Shown piece by piece: positions 6,742-15,767 of a stretch of DNA of 64,000 nucleotides. Below the pieces are notes generated by a model that did not search any database, was not told the origin of the DNA, and worked only from the letters and a program-made list of their open reading frames with translations. A program made the position numbers and the translations under genes. Within the stretch, counting starts at the first letter, position 1; each line of letters starts with the position of its first letter. This stretch comes from CADEDH01 sp965263455 (GTDB lineage Bacteria > Actinomycetota > Acidimicrobiia > Acidimicrobiales > SZUA-35): contig CBDHHN010000001.1 in NCBI GenBank assembly GCA_965263455.1, forward strand, positions 124,001-188,000, written 5' to 3'.

Positions 6742-9700
6742 ATGACCCAACCCGCATCCTCCGGGGCATCACCGTCGATGTCCTCGTTCACCGTCCTTGG
6801 GCCCGTCGCCGTCCACCGGGGCGAGAGCCCGAGCGCCATCGGGGGTCCCCGACAGGTGGCGGTGCTGGCCCGACTGCTGGCCACGCCGGGCCGGACCGTG
6901 TCGATGGACCAGTTGGTCGAGGCGGTGTGGGACGGGGCCGCCCCGTCCCGCCCGGCGGTGACGATCCGCAGCTACGTGTCCAACCTGCGCCGGGCGCTCG
7001 AACCCGACCGGACCCCGGGCGATCGACGTTCCTGCATCGAGAGCCTGTCACCCGGCTACCGGCTGGTGGTCGCACCGGAGCGCATCGACGCCGCCCGGTT
7101 CGAGGCCGAGGTGGCGGCGGGCCGTGCCGCCCTCACCTCGGAGCGGCCCGACGAGGCGGCCGCCCACCTCGATGCGGCGCTGGGCCTCTGGCGGGGCGAG
7201 CCGTTCGCCGCCGTACCCGAGACCGACGCCATCCTCTCGGCCCGGGCCCACCTGGAGGAGCTCCGGCTCCTGGCCGTCGAAGCCCTGGGCGAGGCCCGAC
7301 TGGCCCGGGGGGAGCATGCCGTCGTCATGGCCCAGCTGGAACCGGTGCTGGCCGAGCATCCGCTCCGGGAGCGGCTGACCGAGCTGGCCATGCTCGCCCT
7401 GTACCGCTCCGGCCGCCAGTCGGACGCCCTGGCCCAGTGCCGGGCCCTGCGACGCCTCCTGGTCGAACGGCTGGGGATCGATCCCGGCCCCGCCGTCCAG
7501 GAGCTGGAGCGGCGGATCCTGGACCACGACGCCGGGCTGTTGCTGGCGCCGGGTCCGGTTCCGGCCCCCGGCCCGGCCCCCGCCCCCGTCACGGCTCCGG
7601 CTCCGGCGCCGGCGACGGGGAGGCTCGACCCGGAGCTCCCGGCTCCCGGCTCCGGCCCGCCCGCCGCGGCCCCGCCCGGCGGCCGGTCGCCCCGCCGGTC
7701 GCCCCGCCGGTCGCCCCGCCTCGAGCACCGGGCCGCGTGGCGGGCCCTGTCGAGCGGGCTGCGTCGGGGTCGGGGCGTGGTGGTGGCCGTGACCGGGGAA
7801 CCGGGGAGCGGCAAGACGACCCTGGCGTCGGATCTGATGGCCGATCTGGCCCCCGAGGCCCGCCTCCTGGTCGGTCGGTGCCGGCCCCACACCTCGGGGG
7901 CGGCTCTCGCCCCGTGGTTGCAGGCCCTGGCCGACGTGACCGACCCGACCGACCTCATCGACCCCACCGACCGGGGCCGGCCCCGGTCGGCCGAGCGGAC
8001 CGGTCCGACCGGGCTCGGGAGGCCCGGTGGTCAGCCCGCGCCGGACGGCGGCGCGGTGCGGGGGGTGATCACGGCGCTCGCCGCCGCCGACGAGCCGGTT
8101 CTCCTCGTGCTGGAGGACCTCCATTGGGCCGACCCCCTGTCCATCGAGGCGGTGGCGGCGGTGGCCGAGGAGCTGGTCGATCGCCCGCTCGCCGTCCTGG
8201 CCACCTGGCGGCACACCGAGGCCCTGACCCCCGAGGTCCGACTGGCCCTTCGCCGCCTCGCCACCGTCGCCTCGCTGACCCGGGTGGAGTTGGGTGGTCT
8301 CGACCCCGACACCGTCGAGGCCCTGACCTCGACCCGGGGCGGCTCCCCCGATCTGGCCCGCCGCCTGCATCATCTCACCGCCGGCAATCCGCTGTTCGTG
8401 GCCGAGCTGTTGGGGGTCGGTGCCGCCACCGGGCCGGAGCAGCCGGGCCCGGTCGACGAGTCCCTGGCCCCCACCACCAACCTGAGAGAGGCGGTGCGGG
8501 CCCGCGTCGACGGGCTCGGTCCTGACGCCGTCGGCCCGCTGACCGTCGCCGCCCTGGCCAACCGGTTCACCACCGAGTTGGTGGCCGAGGCCGGCGGCCA
8601 TCCGCCGGGGTGGACCGAGGAGCTGCTGGAGGCCGGGGTGCGGGCCGGTCTGCTGTCGTCCGACGGGCCCGGCACACCGCACTATCGGTTCGTCCACCCT
8701 GTCGTGGCCCGCGTCCTGGCCGACGATGCCAGCGGACCCCGCCGGACCCGGATCCATGCCGACCTGGGTCGGACCATGTGGCGACAGCATTGGCCCGCCC
8801 TTCAGGTGGCGCGTCAGTTCGCCCGGACCGGTTCCGCCGGGACCTCGATCCTGGCCGGCCGGTTCGCCCTCGAGGCGGCGGGCGAGGCCGTCGAGTTCGA
8901 CGTGCTGGCCGAGGTGGCGGCCATCGTCGAGGGGGCGCTCGAGGCCCTCGCCGGACTGGACAACGCGGGCGAGGCCGTCGTGGAGTCGTGGTGCTTCCTG
9001 GCCCATTGGCGCCGTCTCCGCGGTGATCGGACCGGGCACCGGGTGGCCTCGAACCGAGCCCTGGCCGAGGCCCGACGGCTGGGCCGGGCCGACCTGGTAC
9101 TGGCCGCGGCCCTGACGGCGGCCGGTCCCCGGGCCCGGGGACCCGCCATCGGCGGACTCGATCTCTTCGGCCTGCGGCCCGAACCGGCCGCCGTCACCGC
9201 GCCCGGCCCGGACGAGCTGCCTCCCGGCGGGGTGGGTGTGCTCAGTCAACGGCTCCTGCGTCTCCGGGCCGGCGACGACTGCGGCCCCGACGGCGGGTCA
9301 CAGCTCCGGCCGGATGGGCGCCGACCCGCCCCCGAGCCCGGTACGGAGCCGGCGGACCGGCTCCGGCACCGGTCGGCCCCCGGGGCCGGGGACGACGCTC
9401 GGGACGTGGCCGACGAGGCGAGGCTGGAGTCGGCGCTGGGGGCCCTGGTCGACCGTCGTCGAGCCCGGGTGGCACCGACGGCCGATCTCCCGTCGTCGTT
9501 GTCGACCAGGCTCGATCTGCTCGCCTGCCTGGAGCAGGGCGACCGCGGAGGGGTCGACGCGCTGATGGCGGCCGCGGCCGGTGACGCCCCGCCCCACTCG
9601 GTGGCCGAACTGGAGGCCACGCTGCTCGGTCTGGTCGTGGCCGGGGTCCACGGCGCCGATCCCGCCGCCGGTGAGCGGTTGGAGGCCCTTGCCGCCCGGT

Positions 9701-10281
9701 GTGCGCACCTGGGTCTCGTGCCCCCCGCCGGTCTCGATCCTCTCCGACACCAGCTCGCCTGGCTCGGCCGGGCCAAGGGCCGGGCCGTCGACGTCGGCCG
9801 GTGGGTCGACGACGAGGCCGGGTTGGGGTCCGGGCCGGCGCCGGAGTCCGACCCCCCGGTTCTCGTCGCGGCCCGGGCCGCCGTCTCCCCTGGCCTGGGG
9901 CGGATCCCCGGCCCGCCCGATCCGCTGGCCCTGCTTCTGGATCTCGACGACGGAATGGTCGTCGGGCCCGACGCCGTGGTCGTGTACGGGCCCGGCACCT
10001 ACTACGCAGCGTGCGCGGCCACCACCCTGGGTCGTACCCGGCTGGCCCTCCGACTCCTCGACCGGGCCGAGGTGGTGGCTGACGGGCTTCGGTCCTGGCC
10101 CCTGATGGTCCGGATCCAGGAGCGGCGGGCGCGACTGGCCGAGCTGGGCCAGGATTGGCAGGAGGCCCGCCGGGCCCGGGCCGAGGCCGCCCGCCTGATC
10201 GGACCCGGGGCCCGGGCCGAAGCCGGTCCGCGGGCCTCCACCGCGCTCCAATCGTTTCCCAACGGCCATCCGGCACGCTGA
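6742..10281 (+). CDS. SARP/AfsR-type transcriptional regulator with AAA ATPase and TPR-like region
   Basis: 1179 residues from ATG 6742; ATG 6778 in the same frame is an equally possible start. Order: an OmpR-type winged helix (FTVLGPVAVHRG...AVWDGAAPSRPAVTIRSYVSNLRRAL, residues 15-90), a bacterial transcriptional activation domain (about 110-263), a Pro/Ala/Arg-rich linker, then an ATPase with Walker A GEPGSGKTT (about 350) and Walker B LLVLEDLHWADP (about 452-464), followed by helical repeats to the C terminus. Such proteins bind direct repeats near promoters and activate secondary metabolism or development. No biosynthetic cluster adjoins it. A second disordered stretch near residues 835-880 interrupts the repeats. 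Confidence 0.85.
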   Translation: MTQPASSGASPSMSSFTVLGPVAVHRGESPSAIGGPRQVAVLARLLATPGRTVSMDQLVEAVWDGAAPSRPAVTIRSYVSNLRRALEPDRTPGDRRSCIESLSPGYRLVVAPERIDAARFEAEVAAGRAALTSERPDEAAAHLDAALGLWRGEPFAAVPETDAILSARAHLEELRLLAVEALGEARLARGEHAVVMAQLEPVLAEHPLRERLTELAMLALYRSGRQSDALAQCRALRRLLVERLGIDPGPAVQELERRILDHDAGLLLAPGPVPAPGPAPAPVTAPAPAPATGRLDPELPAPGSGPPAAAPPGGRSPRRSPRRSPRLEHRAAWRALSSGLRRGRGVVVAVTGEPGSGKTTLASDLMADLAPEARLLVGRCRPHTSGAALAPWLQALADVTDPTDLIDPTDRGRPRSAERTGPTGLGRPGGQPAPDGGAVRGVITALAAADEPVLLVLEDLHWADPLSIEAVAAVAEELVDRPLAVLATWRHTEALTPEVRLALRRLATVASLTRVELGGLDPDTVEALTSTRGGSPDLARRLHHLTAGNPLFVAELLGVGAATGPEQPGPVDESLAPTTNLREAVRARVDGLGPDAVGPLTVAALANRFTTELVAEAGGHPPGWTEELLEAGVRAGLLSSDGPGTPHYRFVHPVVARVLADDASGPRRTRIHADLGRTMWRQHWPALQVARQFARTGSAGTSILAGRFALEAAGEAVEFDVLAEVAAIVEGALEALAGLDNAGEAVVESWCFLAHWRRLRGDRTGHRVASNRALAEARRLGRADLVLAAALTAAGPRARGPAIGGLDLFGLRPEPAAVTAPGPDELPPGGVGVLSQRLLRLRAGDDCGPDGGSQLRPDGRRPAPEPGTEPADRLRHRSAPGAGDDARDVADEARLESALGALVDRRRARVAPTADLPSSLSTRLDLLACLEQGDRGGVDALMAAAAGDAPPHSVAELEATLLGLVVAGVHGADPAAGERLEALAARCAHLGLVPPAGLDPLRHQLAWLGRAKGRAVDVGRWVDDEAGLGSGPAPESDPPVLVAARAAVSPGLGRIPGPPDPLALLLDLDDGMVVGPDAVVVYGPGTYYAACAATTLGRTRLALRLLDRAEVVADGLRSWPLMVRIQERRARLAELGQDWQEARRARAEAARLIGPGARAEAGPRASTALQSFPNGHPAR

Positions 10282-10463
10282 CCGGCGACGGTTTGGGGCA
10301 GAGTTCCGACCGTGACGATCCACCGGGCAGCCGGGAGGATCGGAGAACGAGCCGTTTCCGGCCACCTTCCGACGGCGGTGGTGGTCGGGAGCGGCTCGTC
10401 TCGTTGGGGTCGGCCCCGCCCGTGGTCGTCGGCGCCCGAAACTGCTCGGGATCCGTCCAAACC

Positions 10464-10485
10464 GATCCTGTTTGCGGTTAGGATC
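10464..10485. promoter_or_regulatory. inverted repeat upstream of the CAP lipoprotein gene
   Basis: GATCCT at 10464-10469 and AGGATC at 10480-10485 form a perfect 6-bp inverted repeat with a 10-bp gap. A possible -10 (TAGGAT, 10479-10484) overlaps the right arm. Operator or hairpin; nothing else is seen in the 275-bp gap 10282-10556. Confidence 0.3.
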
Positions 10486-10556
10486 ACCGCTCAGCCTGCT
10501 GCGGGAATCGGGTGGAGCGGGCGATGAGCGAGCGGAAGTCGACTGAGGAGTTTGGG

Positions 10557-11447
10557 ATGCGGTTCACCCGCGCTGCGAGTGCCCACTTGGCCGCGGCCGT
10601 AGCAACTGCACTGATGGCCGGCGCCTGCGCCCTGCCCGGTGGTGGGGACGACCTCACCGCCGTCGACCCCGGCACCGACACCGATGTCGTGGTCGCCGGA
10701 CCGTCGGCCACCACCGCCGATCCGTTCGACCAGACGGCGGTGCGGGCCGGTGACGGTGCTGCTCCGGACGACTCGATCCGGGTCGGGGCCGAGGACCCGT
10801 CGGCCACGCCGGCCGTCCCCGCTCCGCCGGTGCCTTCCGGCGCAGGCACCGTAACCTCCCTCGACCGGCCGGACGGCTCGCCGGCCCCGACGGCCCCGGT
10901 GGCCGAAACCACCGCCTCGACCACGGCCTCAACCGTGGCCTCGACCTCCACCTCCTCGATCCCGGTCACCCCCGACGACGCCGCCACCACGTCGACCGTG
11001 GTCGGTGCCACCTCGACGCCGAGCTCCACCAGCTCCACGTCGACCCCCGGGACCACCACCACGGCCGCCGGCCCCGTTGCCAGCCCACCCGAGGACCTGG
11101 TCTCGGCCGAGGCCTACTCCGGAGAACTCCTCAACGGTCTCCGCTCCACGCTCGAACTGCAACCCCTGACCCGCCAGGCCGAGATGGACGCCTTCGCCCG
11201 GGACTGGAGTAAGCGGATGGCCGAGACCGGGGCCTTCGAGCACTCCAACGGTCCCTACGGCGAGAACATCGCCTACACCACCAACACCGGCCTGTCGGCG
11301 GCCGAGGCGGCGGACCTGTTCCATCAGCTGTGGACCGAGAGTCCGGGCCACTACCGGAACATGACCAACGAGGCCTACCTGACCAGCGGTGTCGGTCTGT
11401 ACCTGACCGAGAACGGCTGGTACGGCACCCACGTCTTCGGGTTCTGA
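10557..11447 (+). CDS. CAP/SCP-domain lipoprotein (YkwD-like)
   Basis: 296 residues from ATG 10557, chosen for its strong GAGGAG site 8 nt upstream over in-frame starts at 10524 and 10512. Residues 1-24 are a lipoprotein signal ending in LMAGAC. A Thr/Ser/Pro-rich linker of about 150 residues (extracellular, probably unstructured) leads to a C-terminal CAP domain: ELLNGLRSTLEL, WSKRMAETGAFEHSN with the conserved His, YGENIAY with the conserved Glu, LWTESPGHYRNM with the second His, and YGTHVFGF at the end. CAP proteins are secreted; their molecular role in bacteria is mostly unknown, with cell-wall association likely. Confidence 0.85.
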   Translation: MRFTRAASAHLAAAVATALMAGACALPGGGDDLTAVDPGTDTDVVVAGPSATTADPFDQTAVRAGDGAAPDDSIRVGAEDPSATPAVPAPPVPSGAGTVTSLDRPDGSPAPTAPVAETTASTTASTVASTSTSSIPVTPDDAATTSTVVGATSTPSSTSSTSTPGTTTTAAGPVASPPEDLVSAEAYSGELLNGLRSTLELQPLTRQAEMDAFARDWSKRMAETGAFEHSNGPYGENIAYTTNTGLSAAEAADLFHQLWTESPGHYRNMTNEAYLTSGVGLYLTENGWYGTHVFGF

Positions 11448-11502
11448 TTCCCGCCCGGGGCTTGTCGATGCGGCCGAGCCGCCGGGCCCGGCCGTCCGGT
11501 CG

Positions 11503-12366
11503 TCAGCTCCCGGTCGGCTCGCCACCGTCGTGGTGGGACGGGGCATCGAGGAGCAGTTCCAGCACCTGGTCGAGGCTCGGGCCGCCGTGGTCCTTGAGCG
11601 GGGCCAGCCGCTGGTAGACCTCGGCCGCAGCCCGGTGGAACCCGCCGGGGAGTCCGGCGGCGTCGAAGGTGTCGGCGATCTCGCGCATCTCGCCCTCGAA
11701 GCGCCACGCCTTGGGCCCGGCCCCGCCCGCCGACGCCTCCGACCGGGGCCCGAGGTCCGGTTGCGAGCGGTCCCATTCGGCCAGCAGGCCCTCCTCCACC
11801 CCTTCGCGTCGAGCCAGCGCCCGGATGGCCAGGATCAGGGCGGCGGTGCCCTTGGTCCACGCTGCGTAGCCCATCTTGAGCGCCGACGCCGCTCCCACCC
11901 GCTCCCCCACCACCTGGGCCTCCAGCGCCGATCCCTCGAACAGCGAGGCCACGTCGCCGGCCCCCGGACCCGAGAGGTAGAGCCGGGTGGATCCGGGCCG
12001 GTGCGGGGGTGGACCCACGATGCCGCCGTCGACCACGTCGGGCAGCAGTGAGGCGACGGCGACCGCGGTGGCCGGCGCCACGGCGTTGGCGTCGACGTAG
12101 CGGCCGGTGAAGCCGGTCGCCGCCACCAGACGCGCCATTGCCACCGCCTGGTCGGGCGGGCACACCGAGATCAGCACGCCGCATCGCTCGGTCAGGTCGC
12201 CCAGGCGCGACACCGGGCGGAGACCGACCCGGGCCGCCCGGTCCGTCGTCGCCGTCGACCGCCCCTCGGTGCACCACCAGACGCCGCCAGGCCGCCGGGC
12301 GACGAGGGCGGCGCCCACCGCCGCCCCCATGGCGCCGGGATGAAGCACGCCGATGTCGGCCGTCAT
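11503..12366 (-). CDS. NAD(P)-binding 6-phosphogluconate dehydrogenase-like protein (DUF1932 C-terminal type)
   Basis: 287 residues. The Rossmann start IGVLHPGAMGAAVGAAL is typical of beta-hydroxyacid dehydrogenases, followed by VLISVCPPDQA and YVDANAVAPATA. The helical C-terminal half, with SALKMGYAAWTKGTAAL, matches the DUF1932-type domain: the KM...K pattern carries the catalytic Lys position. Substrate unknown; the family reduces or oxidises 3-hydroxyacids with NAD(P). Its ATG overlaps the stop of a possible 18-codon leader ORF by ATGA. Convergent with the CAP gene. Confidence 0.8.
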   Translation of the reverse strand: MTADIGVLHPGAMGAAVGAALVARRPGGVWWCTEGRSTATTDRAARVGLRPVSRLGDLTERCGVLISVCPPDQAVAMARLVAATGFTGRYVDANAVAPATAVAVASLLPDVVDGGIVGPPPHRPGSTRLYLSGPGAGDVASLFEGSALEAQVVGERVGAASALKMGYAAWTKGTAALILAIRALARREGVEEGLLAEWDRSQPDLGPRSEASAGGAGPKAWRFEGEMREIADTFDAAGLPGGFHRAAAEVYQRLAPLKDHGGPSLDQVLELLLDAPSHHDGGEPTGS

Positions 12367-12419
12367 CGGTCGCCCCCGGCCCGCTCGGTCGTGGCCGACT
12401 TCCGCTCGCTATAGACCAT
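12363..12419 (-). CDS. possible 18-residue leader ORF coupled to the dehydrogenase
   Basis: ATG at 12419, stop TGA overlapping the downstream ATG as ATGA (12363-12366). The peptide starts MVYSERKSATTER. An AAAGG stretch lies about 11 nt before its ATG, while the dehydrogenase start itself has only a GGGGGCGACCG context. It could be a translational coupler or simply the true upstream part of the transcript; no family resemblance. Confidence 0.3.
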   Translation of the reverse strand: MVYSERKSATTERAGGDR

Positions 12420-12543
12420 GGTCGTCTGCCTTTCGTCGCCGGCGTCGTCGACCGGGCCCGGCCCACGGTAGGCCACCCGATGGCTCGGGTGGCCGGCCAG
12501 CTGGGACTGCAAGGGTGTGGACAACTGCGCTATATCTAGTGCC

Positions 12544-13293
12544 ATGACCGAGCCCCGCGCCAGCGCCGACACCTCGACGTCGGCGGCGGCCGACACGACC
12601 ACCGTCGACTTCCACTTCGATGTCATGTGCCCCTGGGCCTACCAGACGTCGCTGTGGATGCGCGATGTCCGAGACCAGCTGGGCCTGACCGTCAACTGGC
12701 GTTTCTTCAGCCTGGAGGAGGTCAACCTCCGCCCGGGCAAGAAGCACCCGTGGGAGCGGGACTGGTCCTACGGGTGGTCGATGATGCAGGTCGGGGCGAT
12801 CCTGCGCCGTCGGGACATGGCTCAGCTCGACGCCTGGTATGCGGCCGCCGGTCGGGCGCTCCACGTCGACGGGCTCAAGCCCCACGAGCCGGACGTGGCC
12901 CGCCATCTCTTGAACGAACTCGGCCTCGACCCGTCGGCGGTCGACGAGGCCATGGCCGACCCCACGACCCACGACGAGATCAAGGCCGAACACGCCCGGG
13001 TCATCGACTCCGGCGGGTTCGGGGTGCCGACCCTCTTCTTCGGCAACCAGGCCCTCTTCGGCCCGGTGCTGCTCGACCCGCCGAGCGGTGAGGCCGCCCT
13101 CCGCCTGTGGAACGCGGTGACGGCCTGGGTCGAGTTCCCCCACCTGTACGAGATCCAGCGACCCAAGACCGAGGCCGACCAGGCCCGGATCGCCGAGGTC
13201 TTCCGGCCCTACCTGGAGGCCCGGGACTGGGTCTCGATCAACCGGGGGAAGGTTGTCGAGTTCGAGACGCCGAAGGGTGGCTCCGGTTCCTGA
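12544..13293 (+). CDS. DsbA-family thiol oxidoreductase-like protein (FrnE/HCCA isomerase type)
   Basis: 249 residues from ATG 12544; a GTG at 12517 is in frame but lacks a ribosome site. The thioredoxin-fold start VDFHFDVMCPWAYQTSLWM places the active site at CPWA, so only one Cys of the usual CxxC remains. An inserted helical domain follows, and the cis-Pro loop FGVPTLFFGNQALFG lies near residues 158-172. No signal peptide: cytoplasmic. Relatives include 2-hydroxychromene-2-carboxylate isomerases and mycothiol-linked reductases. First gene of a four-gene plus-strand run; the next gene starts inside its stop (TGATG). Confidence 0.78.
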   Translation: MTEPRASADTSTSAAADTTTVDFHFDVMCPWAYQTSLWMRDVRDQLGLTVNWRFFSLEEVNLRPGKKHPWERDWSYGWSMMQVGAILRRRDMAQLDAWYAAAGRALHVDGLKPHEPDVARHLLNELGLDPSAVDEAMADPTTHDEIKAEHARVIDSGGFGVPTLFFGNQALFGPVLLDPPSGEAALRLWNAVTAWVEFPHLYEIQRPKTEADQARIAEVFRPYLEARDWVSINRGKVVEFETPKGGSGS

Positions 13294-14111
13294 TGGCGCC
13301 TCCCCGGGCACAGCTGGTCAAGCTCCTGGAAACGCAGTACAACTCCCTCAGTGACCTGGGGGCCTCGCTGAGCGCCCGGGACTGGCATCAGCCGGCCTCG
13401 CTCCCCGGCTGGGACGTGCTCGACGTCTACGCCCACCTGATCGGGGCCGAGTCGATGCTCACCGGCGTCGAACTGCCCCGGCCCACCATCGACGTCGCCG
13501 CCCTGGCCCACGTCCACAACGACGTCGGCATCCGCAACGAGATCTGGGTCGAAGCCCTGTCCGGGCTCGACCCCGACGAGATGCTGGCCCGGTTCCGGGA
13601 GGTGACGGCAAAACGGCTCTACGACCTCCGGGGCATGACCGGCGACGAGTACGGCTCGGAGGTCGACACCCCGGACGGCACCTTCCCCTACTGGCGAGTC
13701 CTCCAGATCCGCCAGTTCGACAGCTGGATGCACGAACAGGACATTCGGGAAGCTCTGATCCGGCCCGGGAACGAGAGCGGCCGGTGCGCCGAGGCCGCGG
13801 TCGACGAGGCCGAACGGGTGCTGCCCGCCATCGTCGAGGCGTCGGTTCCCGCCGATACCGAGACCGCGGTGGCCATCCGGCTGACCGGGCCCGTCTACCG
13901 GACGATCGGGCTCCGGGTCAGGGATCGGGCCGAGCTGGTCCGGGACCTGCCGACGGAGCCGACGGTCCAGATCACCCTCTCCTCCAGCCTGTTGATGCGC
14001 CTGATCGGGGGGCGGGTGGCGAACCTGGCCCCACGGTTGGGCGGCCTGGACTTCGGCGGTGATCTTGTCGTGGCCGGTCGGATCGTGGCCAACCTGGCGG
14101 TGACGAGCTGA
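13293..14111 (+). CDS. maleylpyruvate isomerase family mycothiol-dependent enzyme (TIGR03083-like)
   Basis: 272 residues from ATG 13293, sharing one base with the previous stop. The DinB-like four-helix start (SLSARDWHQPASLPGWDVLDVYAHLIGAESML) carries the conserved W and PGW...H of the mycothiol maleylpyruvate isomerase N-terminal domain. RQFDSWMHEQDIREAL supplies the second metal-binding His pair. The C-terminal SCP2-like region ends near residue 272. The family uses mycothiol and a metal to isomerise or transfer onto small substrates. Position after a DsbA-like gene fits a thiol-dependent pathway. Confidence 0.82.
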   Translation: MAPPRAQLVKLLETQYNSLSDLGASLSARDWHQPASLPGWDVLDVYAHLIGAESMLTGVELPRPTIDVAALAHVHNDVGIRNEIWVEALSGLDPDEMLARFREVTAKRLYDLRGMTGDEYGSEVDTPDGTFPYWRVLQIRQFDSWMHEQDIREALIRPGNESGRCAEAAVDEAERVLPAIVEASVPADTETAVAIRLTGPVYRTIGLRVRDRAELVRDLPTEPTVQITLSSSLLMRLIGGRVANLAPRLGGLDFGGDLVVAGRIVANLAVTS

Positions 14112-14114
14112 CCG

Positions 14115-14678
14115 ATGGGACTTGACGTTTCCGATCGCGACCGGTGGAACGAGCGCTACCGCCAGGGTGAGGAAGGGGCGACCCCGATCCTGCTGGGCCG
14201 AAGCCTTCACCACTTCCCCCGTCGAGGACGGGCCCTCGACGTGGCCGGGGGAACCGGCCAGGCGGCGGCCATCCTCGCCGCCCGGGGCCTCTCGGTGACG
14301 GTGGTCGACGTCTCGGACGTTGCTCTGGAGCAGGCGTCGGCCCGAGCCGAGCGTTCCGATCTCGACGTCACGACGGACTGTCGCGATCTGACGCTCGAGC
14401 CGTTGCCCGCCGGTCCGTGGGACGTCATCACCTGCTTCAACTACCTCGACCGGAACCTGTTCCCGGCCATGGTGGACGGACTGGCCGACGGCGGACTGCT
14501 GGGGTTGACGATCGCCACCCGCACCAACCTGGAGCGCAACGCTCGCCCGGCCGCCCGATTCCTCCTCGATGACGGCGAGCTGCCGTCGCTGCTGGGCGAC
14601 CTGTCTCTGGTGCACTACCAGGAGGGTTGGGGCCTGGATGGTCGGCATTGCGCCGAGGCCATCGCCCGCCGGGCCTGA
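14115..14678 (+). CDS. class I SAM-dependent methyltransferase, small
   Basis: 187 residues. It starts with DRWNERYRQGEEGATPI, the tellurite-resistance/thiopurine-type methyltransferase opening, then motif I ALDVAGGTGQAAAILAARG, the acidic end VTVVDVSDVAL and the WDVITCFNYLDR motif IV region. SAM-binding residues are all present. It follows the maleylpyruvate-isomerase-like gene by 3 bp, so it is co-transcribed. Substrate unknown. Confidence 0.82.
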   Translation: MGLDVSDRDRWNERYRQGEEGATPILLGRSLHHFPRRGRALDVAGGTGQAAAILAARGLSVTVVDVSDVALEQASARAERSDLDVTTDCRDLTLEPLPAGPWDVITCFNYLDRNLFPAMVDGLADGGLLGLTIATRTNLERNARPAARFLLDDGELPSLLGDLSLVHYQEGWGLDGRHCAEAIARRA

Positions 14679-14683
14679 CCCCG

Positions 14684-15115
14684 GTGGACGTTCCCGACTG
14701 GTCTCGTCGTTTCGCCTCGTCACCGTTCGCCGTCCTGGCCACCCATGGCCCCGACGGTCGGCTGGACCTGGTGCCGTGCTGTTTCGCCCTGGTGGCCGAG
14801 GGCCCGCTGGGGGGAACGGTGGTGACGGCCGTCGACCACAAACCCAAGCGTCATCAACGGTTGCAGCGGCTGGTCAACATCGACCGGGAGCCGACGGTGT
14901 CGATGCTGGTCGACCACCGCCACGACGACTGGACCACGCTGTGGTGGGTTCGGCTCGAGGGGCGGGCCGAGGTCCACCGCGACGGCCCCCTTCGTGACGA
15001 GGCGGCGGCCGCTCTGGCCCGGCGTCACACCCAGTATCGGGATCGTCCCCCGGCCGGGCCCGCCATCGTGGTCACTCCCGAGCGCTGGTCGGGCTGGACC
15101 GCAACCGGGGCCTGA
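14684..15115 (+). CDS. PPOX-class F420-dependent protein (TIGR03668/Rv0121-like)
   Basis: 143 residues from a GTG at 14684, directly after the methyltransferase. A split beta-barrel flavin/F420 fold is read from FASSPFAVLATHGPDGRLDLVPCCFAL, then VDHKPKRHQRLQRLVNI and the WWVRLEGRAEV strand. Its length and the KPKR..RL segment resemble the actinobacterial PPOX-class F420 family. Proteins of this group bind F420, FMN or haem and may reduce small molecules; no reaction can be assigned. Last gene of the 12544-15115 run; convergent with the GTPase gene 39 bp on. Confidence 0.75.
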   Translation: MDVPDWSRRFASSPFAVLATHGPDGRLDLVPCCFALVAEGPLGGTVVTAVDHKPKRHQRLQRLVNIDREPTVSMLVDHRHDDWTTLWWVRLEGRAEVHRDGPLRDEAAAALARRHTQYRDRPPAGPAIVVTPERWSGWTATGA

Positions 15116-15154
15116 ACCCGTCGACCGTCCCGGTCACCGGCCCCGGGTCTCGCC

Positions 15155-15760
15155 TCAGACCGGGTCCGGGTCGAGGGCGGTGAGCACCGAGACCAGGTGA
15201 TCGAGGGTGGTGAGCAGGGCGGCTTTGGCCGACCAGGTGTCCCGAGCGTCGCAGTCGACGATCGGGACCCGCGGCCCCACGTTGAGGGCGTAGCGGATGG
15301 CGTCGCGGTCGGGGCGATGACGGGTATCGAAGTGGTTGAGCACGATGACGTGGGGCATCCCTCGCCGCTCGACGTGGTCGAGGGCGGTGTAGGCGTCCGC
15401 CAGTCGCCGGGGGTCGACCAGGACCACGGCCCCCAGCGCACCCCGGCCCAGGTCGTCCCACATGAACTCGAAGCGGTCCTGACCCGGTGTGCCGAACAGA
15501 TAGATCCGGAGGCCGTCGTCGACGGTAACCCGGCCGAAGTCCATGGCAACCGTCGTCGTCGACTTCGACACCAACCCGTCCGGGTCGTCGGTCAGCCGAC
15601 CTGCGCTGCTGATCGTCTCGTCGGTGGTCAGCGGCGTGATCTCGCTGACGCTGGAGACGAACGTGGTCTTGCCCACACCGAAGCCGCCGGTGATCAGGAA
15701 CTTGACCGAGACCGGGGCCGGTCGGGGCTCGACGATGGGACGGGACGGGACGATGACCAC
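15155..15760 (-). CDS. conservon-type small GTPase (CvnD-like)
   Basis: 201 residues from GTG 15760. G1 loop is GGFGVGKTTF (about residues 25-34), switch region STTTVAMDFGRV, G3 FGTPGQDRFEFMW, and a VLNHFD motif in the place of NKxD, as in actinobacterial Cvn/MglA-like GTPases. It lies 7 bp after the roadblock gene, in the order kinase, roadblock, GTPase. CvnD-type proteins are thought to cycle GTP at the membrane under control of the kinase-like CvnA and roadblock CvnB. Confidence 0.87.
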   Translation of the reverse strand: MVIVPSRPIVEPRPAPVSVKFLITGGFGVGKTTFVSSVSEITPLTTDETISSAGRLTDDPDGLVSKSTTTVAMDFGRVTVDDGLRIYLFGTPGQDRFEFMWDDLGRGALGAVVLVDPRRLADAYTALDHVERRGMPHVIVLNHFDTRHRPDRDAIRYALNVGPRVPIVDCDARDTWSAKAALLTTLDHLVSVLTALDPDPV

Positions 15761-15767
15761 GGTCGGC

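Noticed and set aside
7048..9249. A 733-residue minus-strand frame inside the SARP gene
   Set aside because: Gln/Gly/His-rich shadow of the SARP regulator, which has complete domain motifs on the plus strand.
10527..12410. Shared 15-mer AGCGAGCGGAAGTCG on opposite strands (10527-10541 and 12396-12410), as if an inverted repeat bounded the CAP and dehydrogenase genes
   Set aside because: Matches of this length are expected by chance in 64 kb of strongly biased DNA, and nothing else marks a mobile element.
12363..12626. 87-residue minus-strand ORF upstream of the dehydrogenase
   Set aside because: Most of it is antisense to the DsbA-like gene; only its last 18 codons were kept as a possible leader ORF.
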